DNA of 64,000 bases, taken from contig NZ_CP072649.1 in assembly GCF_018304825.1 (NCBI RefSeq), forward strand, positions 434,001 to 498,000, given 5' to 3'. The DNA comes from Chloracidobacterium validum (lineage in GTDB: Bacteria; Acidobacteriota; Blastocatellia; Chloracidobacteriales; Chloracidobacteriaceae). Positions 26,271 to 34,351 of this stretch are shown here, piece after piece (position 1 is the first letter of the stretch; each line of letters opens with the position of its first letter). Under the pieces are notes generated by a model that saw only the letters and a list, made by a program, of their open reading frames with translations, was not told the origin of the DNA and ran no database searches. Position numbers and translations under genes: made by a program.

Positions 26271-27335
26271 TCAACATTTTGCTCCGCGCCGGAACAGGTT
26301 TTCTTCTTCCGGAAGTAGAGGATTTTCGTAAAGATAGGCACCATTCCAGGACCATCGCTTGGGAATGACGTCGGGCGCGCGCCGGTCGCGCGGATAGGCC
26401 TGAAGCGACGAGTAATGCACCACGAACGAGCGGCGGGTAAGACGTGGATTGTTGACCCGCAGCCCGCCATGGGCCAGCGCGGCGTGCCACATAAACATAT
26501 CACCTTTCCGCGGGAGAAAGACGCGTTGCTCGAGACCAAGCTCGGCGCACGTGGCTTCCAAGTAACGCTGGAAGGCATCCTCGCGCAGTGGTGATTCCGG
26601 CGTAAGAAACAAGCCATTGCCGAAGTTGAACTTCGGGATACGGTGTGAGCCGGGGAAGTACCCGAGCGGACCAGCGTCTGGGTGGACATCTTCCAGCGCA
26701 ATCCACGCTGCGGCGAGGTGGCTGGGAATTTGGGCCACCACGTAGGGAAAGTCTTGGTGCGTACCCTGTTCTGAACCGTGGATGAAGGTCAGTGATTGCA
26801 TCGCCACGACCTCTGCCTGAAACACATGGCGCAGGAAGGTCACGGCAACTCGGTTGAGAGCCAGTTTTTTGCCAGCGATGGAGTGGTTGTGAAAATCCAT
26901 CAATCGCAGGTGATGTTCGGCATCGAGCTGATCGCGTGACAGCTCACGGACCGGCTTGATCCCAAAGCTTTCACCCAAGATGAGTGCGCCGCAGTCACGT
27001 CGGTCGTAAAGTTCTTCGATGTCAGCCAAGTATGCGTCGATGGTTGCCTGGTCAACTGCCTGTGGAAAAAGTGCATAACCCAAGTCGCGCCACGACCGCA
27101 GGGCATCCCCAACCTGGGCCTGTTCTGCCGCAGAAAGGGTGGCAAGGTAGCCTTCGACATCGGCGTCGGGCTGGTCAATCCAGGGCAGCGTCGTCGGATC
27201 GAAATCAAGCGTGGTGTGGCTCGCCACAGGTTGCCTTGTTGAAGACGCCGGTGGCGTGCTGCGATCGGGCCAGACTCGCTGATGCACAGCCGAAGGAAGA
27301 AACGACCAAACTTTCATGAGGCTGCTGGTTTTCAT
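26271..27335 (-). CDS. Phytanoyl-CoA dioxygenase-family 2-oxoglutarate/Fe(II) oxygenase
   Basis: A 354-residue enzyme. The iron facial triad is H193 and D195 in GTHQDFPYVV and H289 in AALAHGGLRV; R301 or R302 nearby would bind 2-oxoglutarate. The middle region (AGPLGYFPGSHR) is typical of the PhyH family. It would hydroxylate a small molecule in the cytoplasm. It sits between two amidohydrolase genes, 21 bases after one and 49 before the next, so it belongs to their transcription unit; an oxygenation followed by hydrolysis of a natural product is possible. The start could also be ATG at 27317. Confidence 0.85.
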   Translation of the reverse strand: MKTSSLMKVWSFLPSAVHQRVWPDRSTPPASSTRQPVASHTTLDFDPTTLPWIDQPDADVEGYLATLSAAEQAQVGDALRSWRDLGYALFPQAVDQATIDAYLADIEELYDRRDCGALILGESFGIKPVRELSRDQLDAEHHLRLMDFHNHSIAGKKLALNRVAVTFLRHVFQAEVVAMQSLTFIHGSEQGTHQDFPYVVAQIPSHLAAAWIALEDVHPDAGPLGYFPGSHRIPKFNFGNGLFLTPESPLREDAFQRYLEATCAELGLEQRVFLPRKGDMFMWHAALAHGGLRVNNPRLTRRSFVVHYSSLQAYPRDRRAPDVIPKRWSWNGAYLYENPLLPEEENLFRRGAKC

Positions 27336-27356
27336 AGCTAGTCGTGTGGTCTTGGT

Positions 27357-29360
27357 TTACTGGGGGCGCGTCCCACTGATGGATGCCGTGCCCTGGGGGG
27401 AGACAACCGAACCCTCCAGGCTATTGCCGTTACCGGTGCCGCTGAGTTGAAGTTCGATGCTCCGTCCCCCGAAATCAACCTGTGCGGTGGCTTCCATGCG
27501 GTTACCGGTGACGCGCCCATTGCTCAACGTGGCGGTGCCGAGCGGCCCTAAGCTCAACGTCCCGGTTAGGCTTGTTCCTTCCTGCCGGAGGGTCATGGTT
27601 GCCGGCAGGCTCTGCGGCCCAAACGACACCACCAGATTCCACGTCCCGGTGAAGTCAAACGTCGCCGCGCCATTGCCACCGGCGGCAGTGCCGGGGGTGG
27701 AGGGCGGCGCGGTTCCCCGCTTGAAAACAAGTTCGGCTTCGGAGCGACCATCAACGACGAATGCGCCCCGCAACTCATCGCCAGTGTACTTGCCGGTGAA
27801 GGTCGCCGGCTTCGCCCCGCCTTCCCGTGGCAGGTCGGCGACGAAGCGGACCGTGGACAGGGAAGCGTCTTCATCCAGGCCCAGCCGTAGCTCGCGCAGC
27901 TCAAGGTCTTTGTCGCCACTTCGCGCCTTGCCCTTGAGTTCACCGTTGTCGCGGCTGAAGGTGAGTGTGAGGCCCTTGGTTTCCCACGTGCCGCTGATTT
28001 CGGTCGGCGTCACATTCGTTCCGCGGAGGTTCACCATCGCGCCGTCAATGAACACGAACGCGACTCTGCGCTTGGCGTCAAAAAGATCGCCCCGAACGGC
28101 AACGAGATTGGCGACTTTGCCGACGTCGAGCGTGCCAAGTCGGTCGGCAAGACCAAAGATGTCAGCCGGACGCAGGGTCAATGCCCGGATGGCCTCAGCC
28201 GCCGGAAGTCCGTTATCTACAGCTTTTTTGACATTTGAGATGGCGTCGGCCGGAGTGAGTCCGCCGGTTTGGAAGGCAAATGGAATGCCGGCGTTGTGGA
28301 GCGCCGTGGCCGTTTTGAGCGCGGCTACCCTGGCGCGCAGTAGCGACAGTGGCTCTGGGTCAGCTTCTGGCGTAAAGGACGTGGCGCGTTTTGGGAAGTT
28401 GAGCGACAGGAGCACCGTCGCTTGAGCCGCTTTCAGGCGGTCGGTGACTTTCTCGGCCTCACGCCCCCCGGCAATGATCGGTCGGAGGTTGAATTCCTGC
28501 GCGAAGTCGAGCGCGCGGATGATTTCACGTTCCGTATCGGCATGGAAAACCACCGGGAGGTCACGGCTGAGCGCCGGGAGCAGGGCTTCCAGTGAAGGAT
28601 CATCGGCCGGGCGCTTCAGCCCGCGCGGATTGGCGCGGTAGGCCGCCCAGTGCGCCTGGTACTGTTGGGCGTCGAGAAAGGCCTGGCGCACCATGGAAAA
28701 GACGCCCATGAGCGAGTTTGGATAGCCACTGCCCGACACGACGCGAAAGGTGATATGGAGGGCGACCGGGGTACGGATGACCATGTCACGCGGTGAGCCT
28801 GCCCCCAGCGCAATGACGGCCGAACGCCCCATGACGATGCCATCGCGCGGAACGGTCAATGCCGTCGTGAATCCGGCCTGGCGGGCCGGCTCAAGTCCAT
28901 CGCCGTTGGTCCGCACCAGCTCCGCCGCGAGTAGCTCTGGCTGAAAGCCGGTCGGGCGGATCGAGTTGGCCAGTCCGCCGACCGGCACGGTGGCCGGCGG
29001 CGTTCCGGGTGTCGCGCGGGCGATGCCGGTGGGAGCCGCGGCCGGCGGCCCAGACTGAAAGCCGACATGGCTGACCGCGTCTATCAGGCCGGGATAGACG
29101 GTGAGGCCCGTGCCATCGAGCTGGCGAACATCGGCCGGCGGTTTGACATCGGCGCCGACTGCGACGATCAGTCCATCGCGGATGACGATGGTACCGCGTT
29201 CAATCGGAGGGCCGGCAACCGGAATGAGCCGAGCATTGACAATGGCGTACGCCCTGGGCGGCGTGACGTCGCCGGGCCGTTCGGACTGGGCAACTGCTGG
29301 AGACCCCAAGGCGCTGCCCAGCAGCAAACAAAGCAGAACCGAAAATGTGGACTTGAGCAT
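27357..29360 (-). CDS. Exported amidohydrolase-family protein with C-terminal beta-rich extension
   Basis: A 667-residue protein. The signal peptide is residues 1-24. The amidohydrolase sandwich (TIVIRDGLIVAVGADV) and barrel follow, with the HxH position changed to VSH (YPGLIDAVSHVGF). The barrel ends at about residue 430 (LGTLDVGKVANLVAVRGDLFD). The C-terminal 220 residues are unlike known amidohydrolases and form two related beta-rich units (GTWETKGLTLTFSRDNGELKGK and TGTWNLVVSFGPQSLPATMTL), joined by a Pro/Gly linker. This tail could bind a ligand or surface. It heads the four-gene run, downstream of the small repeats at 29491-29537. Confidence 0.75.
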   Translation of the reverse strand: MLKSTFSVLLCLLLGSALGSPAVAQSERPGDVTPPRAYAIVNARLIPVAGPPIERGTIVIRDGLIVAVGADVKPPADVRQLDGTGLTVYPGLIDAVSHVGFQSGPPAAAPTGIARATPGTPPATVPVGGLANSIRPTGFQPELLAAELVRTNGDGLEPARQAGFTTALTVPRDGIVMGRSAVIALGAGSPRDMVIRTPVALHITFRVVSGSGYPNSLMGVFSMVRQAFLDAQQYQAHWAAYRANPRGLKRPADDPSLEALLPALSRDLPVVFHADTEREIIRALDFAQEFNLRPIIAGGREAEKVTDRLKAAQATVLLSLNFPKRATSFTPEADPEPLSLLRARVAALKTATALHNAGIPFAFQTGGLTPADAISNVKKAVDNGLPAAEAIRALTLRPADIFGLADRLGTLDVGKVANLVAVRGDLFDAKRRVAFVFIDGAMVNLRGTNVTPTEISGTWETKGLTLTFSRDNGELKGKARSGDKDLELRELRLGLDEDASLSTVRFVADLPREGGAKPATFTGKYTGDELRGAFVVDGRSEAELVFKRGTAPPSTPGTAAGGNGAATFDFTGTWNLVVSFGPQSLPATMTLRQEGTSLTGTLSLGPLGTATLSNGRVTGNRMEATAQVDFGGRSIELQLSGTGNGNSLEGSVVSPQGTASISGTRPQ

Positions 29361-29490
29361 TGAACCTACGTTGCGGAAAGGGAGCGTCCCCTACGAAGTG
29401 CCTCTGAGGTCTGCGTCGAGTGACGATTGGGCCAGACCGAGGCCAGAACTATGGCGCAGCTTCAGCCGTCTGACCAGATAGGAAAACATT

Positions 29491-29537
29491 TCTTTACATC
29501 CAAACTCTTTACATCCAACCGACTCTTTACACCCAAC
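29491..29537 (-). repeat. Three direct repeats of TCTTTACAYCCAAM upstream of the amidohydrolase operon
   Basis: Near-identical 14-base units at 29491-29504, 29506-29519 and 29524-29537 (last copy with one change). They lie between efpL and the start of the amidohydrolase operon at 29360, about 130 bases upstream of its ATG. They may be binding sites for a regulator, or a local duplication. Confidence 0.6.
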
Positions 29538-29546
29538 CGAGGCCGG

Positions 29547-30119
29547 CTACGCTTTCGCGCGGCGGGCGAACTCACCAGTGGTCGTGTCCACGACGATGCG
29601 CTCGCCGACCTCGATGTAGAGCGGAACCTTGACGCTGGCCCCCGTTGAAATCCTGGCCGGCTTGGTCACCTTGCCGGCGGCCGTATCCCCGCGTGTGCCC
29701 GGCTCGGTTTCGACCACTTCAAACTCCAGGAACTGCGGAAGCTCGACGCTGACCAAGGTGCCGTCGTAAAAAAGCGCCTTCAGTTGGGCCTGTTCGGTCA
29801 AGTAGGGCGTCACCGCCGCCATGGCGGCCGCTGGTAGCGCATACTGCTCGTAGGTTTCTTGATCGAGAAAGTAGTATTCGTCGCCCGACTCATAAAGGAA
29901 CTGTACTTCGCGCTGGTCAACGTCAGGCTCGTCGAATTTGTCACCCGACTTGAAGGTTTTTTCCAAAACCGCGCCGGTCAGCACATGGCGGACGCGCGTC
30001 CGCACGAGCGTCGCCGCACCCCGTGCCGATGGCGTTTGCACGGTCCAGTCGAGGATGAGGTATGGCGCGCCGTCCACGAGAATGTAAGCGCCACGTTTGA
30101 AGTCGGACGTCGAAAGCAT
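29547..30119 (-). CDS. efpL: Elongation factor P-like protein of EfpL/YeiP type
   Basis: A 190-residue, three-domain EF-P fold: KOW-like domain I (residues 1-65), OB domains II and III, ending in the family C-terminus KVPLYIEVGERIVVDTTTGEF. The loop that contacts the peptidyl-tRNA CCA end reads QTPSARGAATL with R33 at its tip, and is two residues longer than the PGKGQA loop of standard EF-P. This matches E. coli YeiP/EfpL (SPTARGAATL). EF-P proteins relieve ribosome stalling at proline runs; the EfpL branch has a longer Arg-tipped loop. No modification gene (epmA, earP) is adjacent. The amidohydrolase operon follows. Confidence 0.9.
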   Translation of the reverse strand: MLSTSDFKRGAYILVDGAPYLILDWTVQTPSARGAATLVRTRVRHVLTGAVLEKTFKSGDKFDEPDVDQREVQFLYESGDEYYFLDQETYEQYALPAAAMAAVTPYLTEQAQLKALFYDGTLVSVELPQFLEFEVVETEPGTRGDTAAGKVTKPARISTGASVKVPLYIEVGERIVVDTTTGEFARRAKA

Positions 30120-30140
30120 GGTCGGTTGGTCTCCGGTTGG

Positions 30141-30983
30141 TTAGCTTGGGTCGTAGTCGAGTGAGCGCGCCCAGGCTTCGTGCTGGGTCAGTTCGGCCAT
30201 TTGGCTTTCGAGCTTGGCACGGATGAGGTCCACCGCCCGGTTCCCCATGGCCAGGCGTAGCGGTGGATTTGGCATGTTGACTAGGTCGATCATGGCGCGC
30301 GCGGCTTTGACCGGATCGCCAGCCTGCTTGCCGTCGGCTTGCTCGAAGTAACGGCGCATGGCGCCGGCCGTGGCGGCATAGTCGGGGAGGGCCGGAGCCA
30401 CGACGAGCGACCGCCCGGCAAAGTCTGTTCGGAACGGCCCCGGTTCGATGATGACCACCTTGATGCCCAATGGGGCCAGTTCCTTGGCCAGGGCCTCGGA
30501 GACGGCTTCGAGAGCAAACTTGCTGGCGCAGTACATCCCCAGCCCAGGGTTGGCAATGACGCCGGCAATCGAGGAGAGGTTCAGAATCCACCCCTGGCGT
30601 CGCTGGCGGAGGTGGGGAAGAAAGGCGCGCATCACGGATAGCGCGCCGAAAAAGTTGACTTCCATTTGGCGGCGAATCTGTTCCTCGGTGACTTCTTCGA
30701 TGGCGCCGGCCGTGCCGTAACCGGCATTGTTGACGACGACATCCACCGTTCCAAGCCGTTCGAGGACGTGTGCCACCAGCGGGGCAATCGTGTGGCTTTC
30801 GGTGAGGTCGAGACGGAAGGCATGCGCCCGCCCGGGCGCGAGGGCTTCAAACGCGGCCAAGTCTTCCATCCGCCGCACTGTGCCGGCGACGGTCGCGCCT
30901 TGTTCGAGGAGGAGCTTGGAAAGCTCCAGCCCAAAACCGGTCGAAACGCCGGTAATAAACCATGTCTGGGGTGATTGACGCAT
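30141..30983 (-). CDS. Short-chain dehydrogenase/reductase
   Basis: A 280-residue classical SDR. The NAD(P)-binding motif is GVSTGFG (residues 12-18), with NNAG at 85-88. The catalytic set is S138 or S139, Y151 and K155 (YCASK). An Arg pair after the second strand (TVRRMED) favours NADP(H). Substrate unknown. It lies 21 bases upstream of efpL on the same strand and may be co-transcribed. Confidence 0.88.
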   Translation of the reverse strand: MRQSPQTWFITGVSTGFGLELSKLLLEQGATVAGTVRRMEDLAAFEALAPGRAHAFRLDLTESHTIAPLVAHVLERLGTVDVVVNNAGYGTAGAIEEVTEEQIRRQMEVNFFGALSVMRAFLPHLRQRRQGWILNLSSIAGVIANPGLGMYCASKFALEAVSEALAKELAPLGIKVVIIEPGPFRTDFAGRSLVVAPALPDYAATAGAMRRYFEQADGKQAGDPVKAARAMIDLVNMPNPPLRLAMGNRAVDLIRAKLESQMAELTQHEAWARSLDYDPS

Positions 30984-31055
30984 AGGGATTGCTTTCTCGA
31001 TTTTGGGATGTGCCAGTCAGTGGGGCATTTGCCCCCGGCGAGTATAGGCTGCCCA

Positions 31056-31514
31056 TCACGGTCGCCGGCAACCAAACTGCGCCAGCGCCAGGAGGCTCAA
31101 GCCACCGTGCCCCGTCCAGGCCAGTGTCCTCAGCCAATTGGTGCGTATGAGGGTGTCGAGGGTCGCCGCGTCGAACCCCTGGGCCAGTTGGTCGTGGCAG
31201 GGAACGGAAACCAGGGCCGTGACCCCAAACGCCGCGAGGACGCACACTAACCCACCCCACAGCACGGGCGGCCAAATGCCGGTTGGTGGTTGGAGCGTCA
31301 GCCACGCCGCCGTCAGACCTTCGACCAGCATAGGCAGCGCCACGACCGGGAAGATGGCCGCCACATGCCGCTGGTGATAATCGGCGAAGGCAGCCGCCCC
31401 GACATAGCGCAGCAGGGGGTAGTGGACACACTGCACGAGCCAGATGACACCGGTCATGTAAAGCGCCGCGGCCGTGTTGAGACCGAGCACCCACCAAGTC
31501 AGGTTAGGCAACAT
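31056..31514 (-). CDS. Four-helix integral membrane protein, unknown function
   Basis: A 152-residue hydrophobic protein with four membrane helices (about 5-28, 52-75, 85-108 and 130-148) and a conserved-looking loop with VSVPCHDQLAQGFDAATLDTL and RTNWLRTLAW. I recognise the general pattern from uncharacterised membrane proteins but cannot name a function. The ATG at 31514 gives MLPNLTWW; an upstream in-frame start would add 16 residues. It diverges from GAPDH. Confidence 0.6.
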   Translation of the reverse strand: MLPNLTWWVLGLNTAAALYMTGVIWLVQCVHYPLLRYVGAAAFADYHQRHVAAIFPVVALPMLVEGLTAAWLTLQPPTGIWPPVLWGGLVCVLAAFGVTALVSVPCHDQLAQGFDAATLDTLIRTNWLRTLAWTGHGGLSLLALAQFGCRRP

Positions 31515-31640
31515 GCGCGCGCTCCGGTTGATACGGATACGTGAACGGTCGAAGGGCCGCATTCGGGCGCATGGTATGTTAGTTTCATCACGCTGTTTGT
31601 TCTTTCCCTACCTTTCATCCCTTTCCCGCATGGAGGCACT

Positions 31641-32654
31641 ATGGCAGTCAAAGTTGGCATCAACGGGTTCGGCCGCATTGGTCGCAACATTCTTCGGACG
31701 GCGCTTGGCCACGGCGATATTGAGTTTGTCGCCGTCAACGACTTAACGGATTCCAAAACCCTGGCGCATTTGCTCAAGTATGACTCCATCCTGGGCAATC
31801 TGACCAATCATACCGTTGCCGCGCCGGATGACGACACCATTGCCGTTGATGGGCATCCCATTCGGGTGTTCAAGGTTCGCAACCCGGCTGAAATCGACTG
31901 GGCTTCGACTGGCGCGCAAATCGTCGTCGAGTCAACCGGTTTGTTCACCAACAAGGACAAAGCCATCGGTCATCTGCGCGACAGCGTCAAAAAAGTCATC
32001 ATTTCCGCGCCGGCCAAACAGGAAGACTTGACCATCGTCCTGGGCGTCAACGAAGCCGCCTATGATCCGGCGCAGCATCACGTTGTCTCGAATGCTTCCT
32101 GCACCACCAACTGCCTGGCACCGGTGGCCAAGGTTGTGCATGAAAGCTTTGGTATCGAAAAAGCCATCATGACAACCGTGCATAGCTACACCAATGACCA
32201 ACGAATTCTCGACTTGCCGCACGACGACTTGCGGCGCGCACGCGCCGCGGCGCTTTCGATGATTCCCACTAAAACTGGCGCAGCGCAGGCCGTCGAACTC
32301 GTCATGCCAGAACTCAAAGGCAAGTTTGACGGCATCGCCGTGCGTGTGCCGACACCAAACGTCTCACTGGTGGATGTCACGTTTCAGGTCGAGAAGGCGA
32401 CCGACAAAGCCGGTGTCAACGCTGCCCTGCGGGAAGCGGCCGAAGGCAAACTCAAAGGGATTCTGGGTTACTCCGAAGAGCCGTTGGTTTCGATTGATTA
32501 TCGCGGTGATGACCGGTCGTCCATTGCGGATGGTTCGTTTACGCGGGTCATTGGCGGCCATTTGATCAAAGTGCTCGCTTGGTACGACAACGAGTGGGGA
32601 TATAGCTGCCGCGTGCGCGACTTGATCAAGTTCATGGTCGAGAAAGGCATCTAG
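31641..32654 (+). CDS. gap: Glyceraldehyde-3-phosphate dehydrogenase, type I
   Basis: A 337-residue enzyme. NAD-binding start [15 protein letters not shown]; catalytic C154 in [15 protein letters not shown]; His ligand region HSYTND; C-terminus [15 protein letters not shown]. It converts glyceraldehyde-3-phosphate to 1,3-bisphosphoglycerate in glycolysis. GGAGG (31632-31636) precedes the ATG at good spacing. It is followed by the tandem AAA-ATPase genes after 107 bases. Confidence 0.97.
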   Translation: MAVKVGINGFGRIGRNILRTALGHGDIEFVAVNDLTDSKTLAHLLKYDSILGNLTNHTVAAPDDDTIAVDGHPIRVFKVRNPAEIDWASTGAQIVVESTGLFTNKDKAIGHLRDSVKKVIISAPAKQEDLTIVLGVNEAAYDPAQHHVVSNASCTTNCLAPVAKVVHESFGIEKAIMTTVHSYTNDQRILDLPHDDLRRARAAALSMIPTKTGAAQAVELVMPELKGKFDGIAVRVPTPNVSLVDVTFQVEKATDKAGVNAALREAAEGKLKGILGYSEEPLVSIDYRGDDRSSIADGSFTRVIGGHLIKVLAWYDNEWGYSCRVRDLIKFMVEKGI

Positions 32655-32761
32655 CCGCGGGTATTGCCGGTTCTATTGCCGGCCGAGGCAGTTCGGTGTG
32701 GGGTATGGGCGTCGCCTTGGCGGTGACGCCCACTTCACATGGAATGCAGGGAAAGTGGACG

Positions 32762-34318
32762 ATGCGGTATTTCAATACGGCTGGGCCGTGTCGCCCGGAC
32801 ATTCACTACATGCTGTCGCCGGTGGAGCGGCTGCCGGGGCTGCGGCGGCTGATTGATCAGCAGGCATACTTTGTGGTGCATGCGCCGCGCCAAGTTGGGA
32901 AGACGACCCTGATGCTGACGCTGGCGCAGCAGTTGACGGCGGAAGGGCGTTACACGGCAGTGCTGTTGTCGCTAGAAGCCGGAGCGCCGTTTCACCACGA
33001 TCCGCACTTGGCGCAGCAGGAAATCATCCGGTCCTGGCGGATTGGGCTGGCGGCCCAGCTTCCATCAGAACGCCATCCGGCGTGGGCGGAGACAATGGAG
33101 ATTCCAACGCTTTCCATATCGGAGGCGCTGGCCCAGTGGGCGCAAACGGCGCCAACGCCGGTGGTGGTGTTTTTGGACGAGATAGACGCGCTTGAGGACA
33201 CGACGCTCATCAGCGTGCTGCGGCAGTTGCGGGCCGGGTATCCGAGTCGGCCGCAGGCGTTTCCGTGGTCGCTGGCGTTGATTGGGATGCGGGACGTGCG
33301 GGATTACAAGGTAGCGGCGGGCGGCAGTGACCGACTGCACACCGCCAGCCCCTTCAACATCAAGATGCGCTCCCTGACCCTGGGGAACTTCACCCAGGAC
33401 GAAGTCGCCCAGCTCTATCGCCAGCACACGACCGAGACCGGACAGGTGTTTACCGACGAGGCGGTGGCTTACGCCTACGACCTGACCGCCGGGCAGCCCT
33501 GGCTGGTCAACGCCCTGGCCAAGGTGTGCGTCGAGGAACTGGTCGAGGACACGGGCCAGACCATCACCCGTGACGACATCGAGGCGGCGAAGTGGGTGCT
33601 GATCGAGCGGCAGGACACGCATTTGGACAGCCTGGCGGAGCGGTTGCGGGAGCCGCGCGTCCGCAACCTCATCGCGCCGATGCTGGCGGGTGATTTGCCG
33701 GGCGACCTGCCGGACGATGACCGGCGGTACGTGCTGGACTTGGGGCTGGTGCGCCGCAACCCAGACACCGGCGTGTTGGAAGTTGCCAACCCGGTGTACC
33801 GGGAAGTGCTGCCGCGGGTGCTGTCGGGCGGGGTACAGGATGCGCTGCCACGTCTTGAGCCGGTATGGCTGGATGGCGAAGGGCGGCTGGTGCCGGAGAA
33901 GTTGCTGGAGGCGTTTTTAGGGTTTTGGCGGCAGCACGGGGAGCCGTTGCTGCGCGGGGTAGCGTATCACGAGATTGCGCCGCACATCGTGCTGATGGCG
34001 TACTTGCAGCGGGTGGAGAACGGCGGGGGGCGGGTGACGCGGGAGTACGCGATTGGGTCTGGGCGGATGGATGTGTGTTTGCGGTACGGTGGGGTGACGG
34101 TGGGGATTGAGCTGAAGGTGTGGCGGGAGGGGGCGGGCGACCCGGAGGCGGAAGGGCTGGAGCAGTTGGAGAGGTACCTAGCGGGGCTTGCGGCTGGGGC
34201 GGTGGGGTGGCTGGTGATCTTTGACCGGCGGGCTGGGCAGCCGCCGGTGGCGGAGCGGACGCGGGCGTACCGGGCGGTGACGCCGGGCGGGCGAACGGTG
34301 ACGGTGGTGCGGGCGTAG
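32762..34318 (+). CDS. AAA-like ATPase with C-terminal PD-(D/E)XK-type nuclease domain, copy 1
   Basis: A 518-residue protein starting at MRYFNTAGPC (the ATG at 32762; the frame extends upstream but all four copies share this start). The N-terminal ATPase has Walker A APRQVGKTTL (41-50) and Walker B VVVFLDEID (134-142), then a LALIGMRDVRDYK sensor-like stretch (171-183). A helical middle (about 200-390) holds HTTETGQVFTDEA. The C-terminus has a nuclease-like core: GRMD with D437, then E450-L-K452 in the order of PD-(D/E)XK enzymes. Substrate and role are unknown; similar AAA-like proteins occur in many copies in cyanobacteria and related phyla. Segment 76-167 is the first variable module. Confidence 0.85.
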   Translation: MRYFNTAGPCRPDIHYMLSPVERLPGLRRLIDQQAYFVVHAPRQVGKTTLMLTLAQQLTAEGRYTAVLLSLEAGAPFHHDPHLAQQEIIRSWRIGLAAQLPSERHPAWAETMEIPTLSISEALAQWAQTAPTPVVVFLDEIDALEDTTLISVLRQLRAGYPSRPQAFPWSLALIGMRDVRDYKVAAGGSDRLHTASPFNIKMRSLTLGNFTQDEVAQLYRQHTTETGQVFTDEAVAYAYDLTAGQPWLVNALAKVCVEELVEDTGQTITRDDIEAAKWVLIERQDTHLDSLAERLREPRVRNLIAPMLAGDLPGDLPDDDRRYVLDLGLVRRNPDTGVLEVANPVYREVLPRVLSGGVQDALPRLEPVWLDGEGRLVPEKLLEAFLGFWRQHGEPLLRGVAYHEIAPHIVLMAYLQRVENGGGRVTREYAIGSGRMDVCLRYGGVTVGIELKVWREGAGDPEAEGLEQLERYLAGLAAGAVGWLVIFDRRAGQPPVAERTRAYRAVTPGGRTVTVVRA

Positions 34319-34351
34319 GAGAAGCGATTGGGCAAGGTGGGAGGCAGGCCA

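Noticed and set aside
26222-26701. Upstream extension of the HxH amidohydrolase
   Set aside because: It runs antisense-free through the PhyH gene in another frame and has no domain similarity; the signal peptide begins at 26221.
32655-32761. Short GCCGG repeats after gap as a terminator
   Set aside because: The inverted pairs are weak and no T-run follows.
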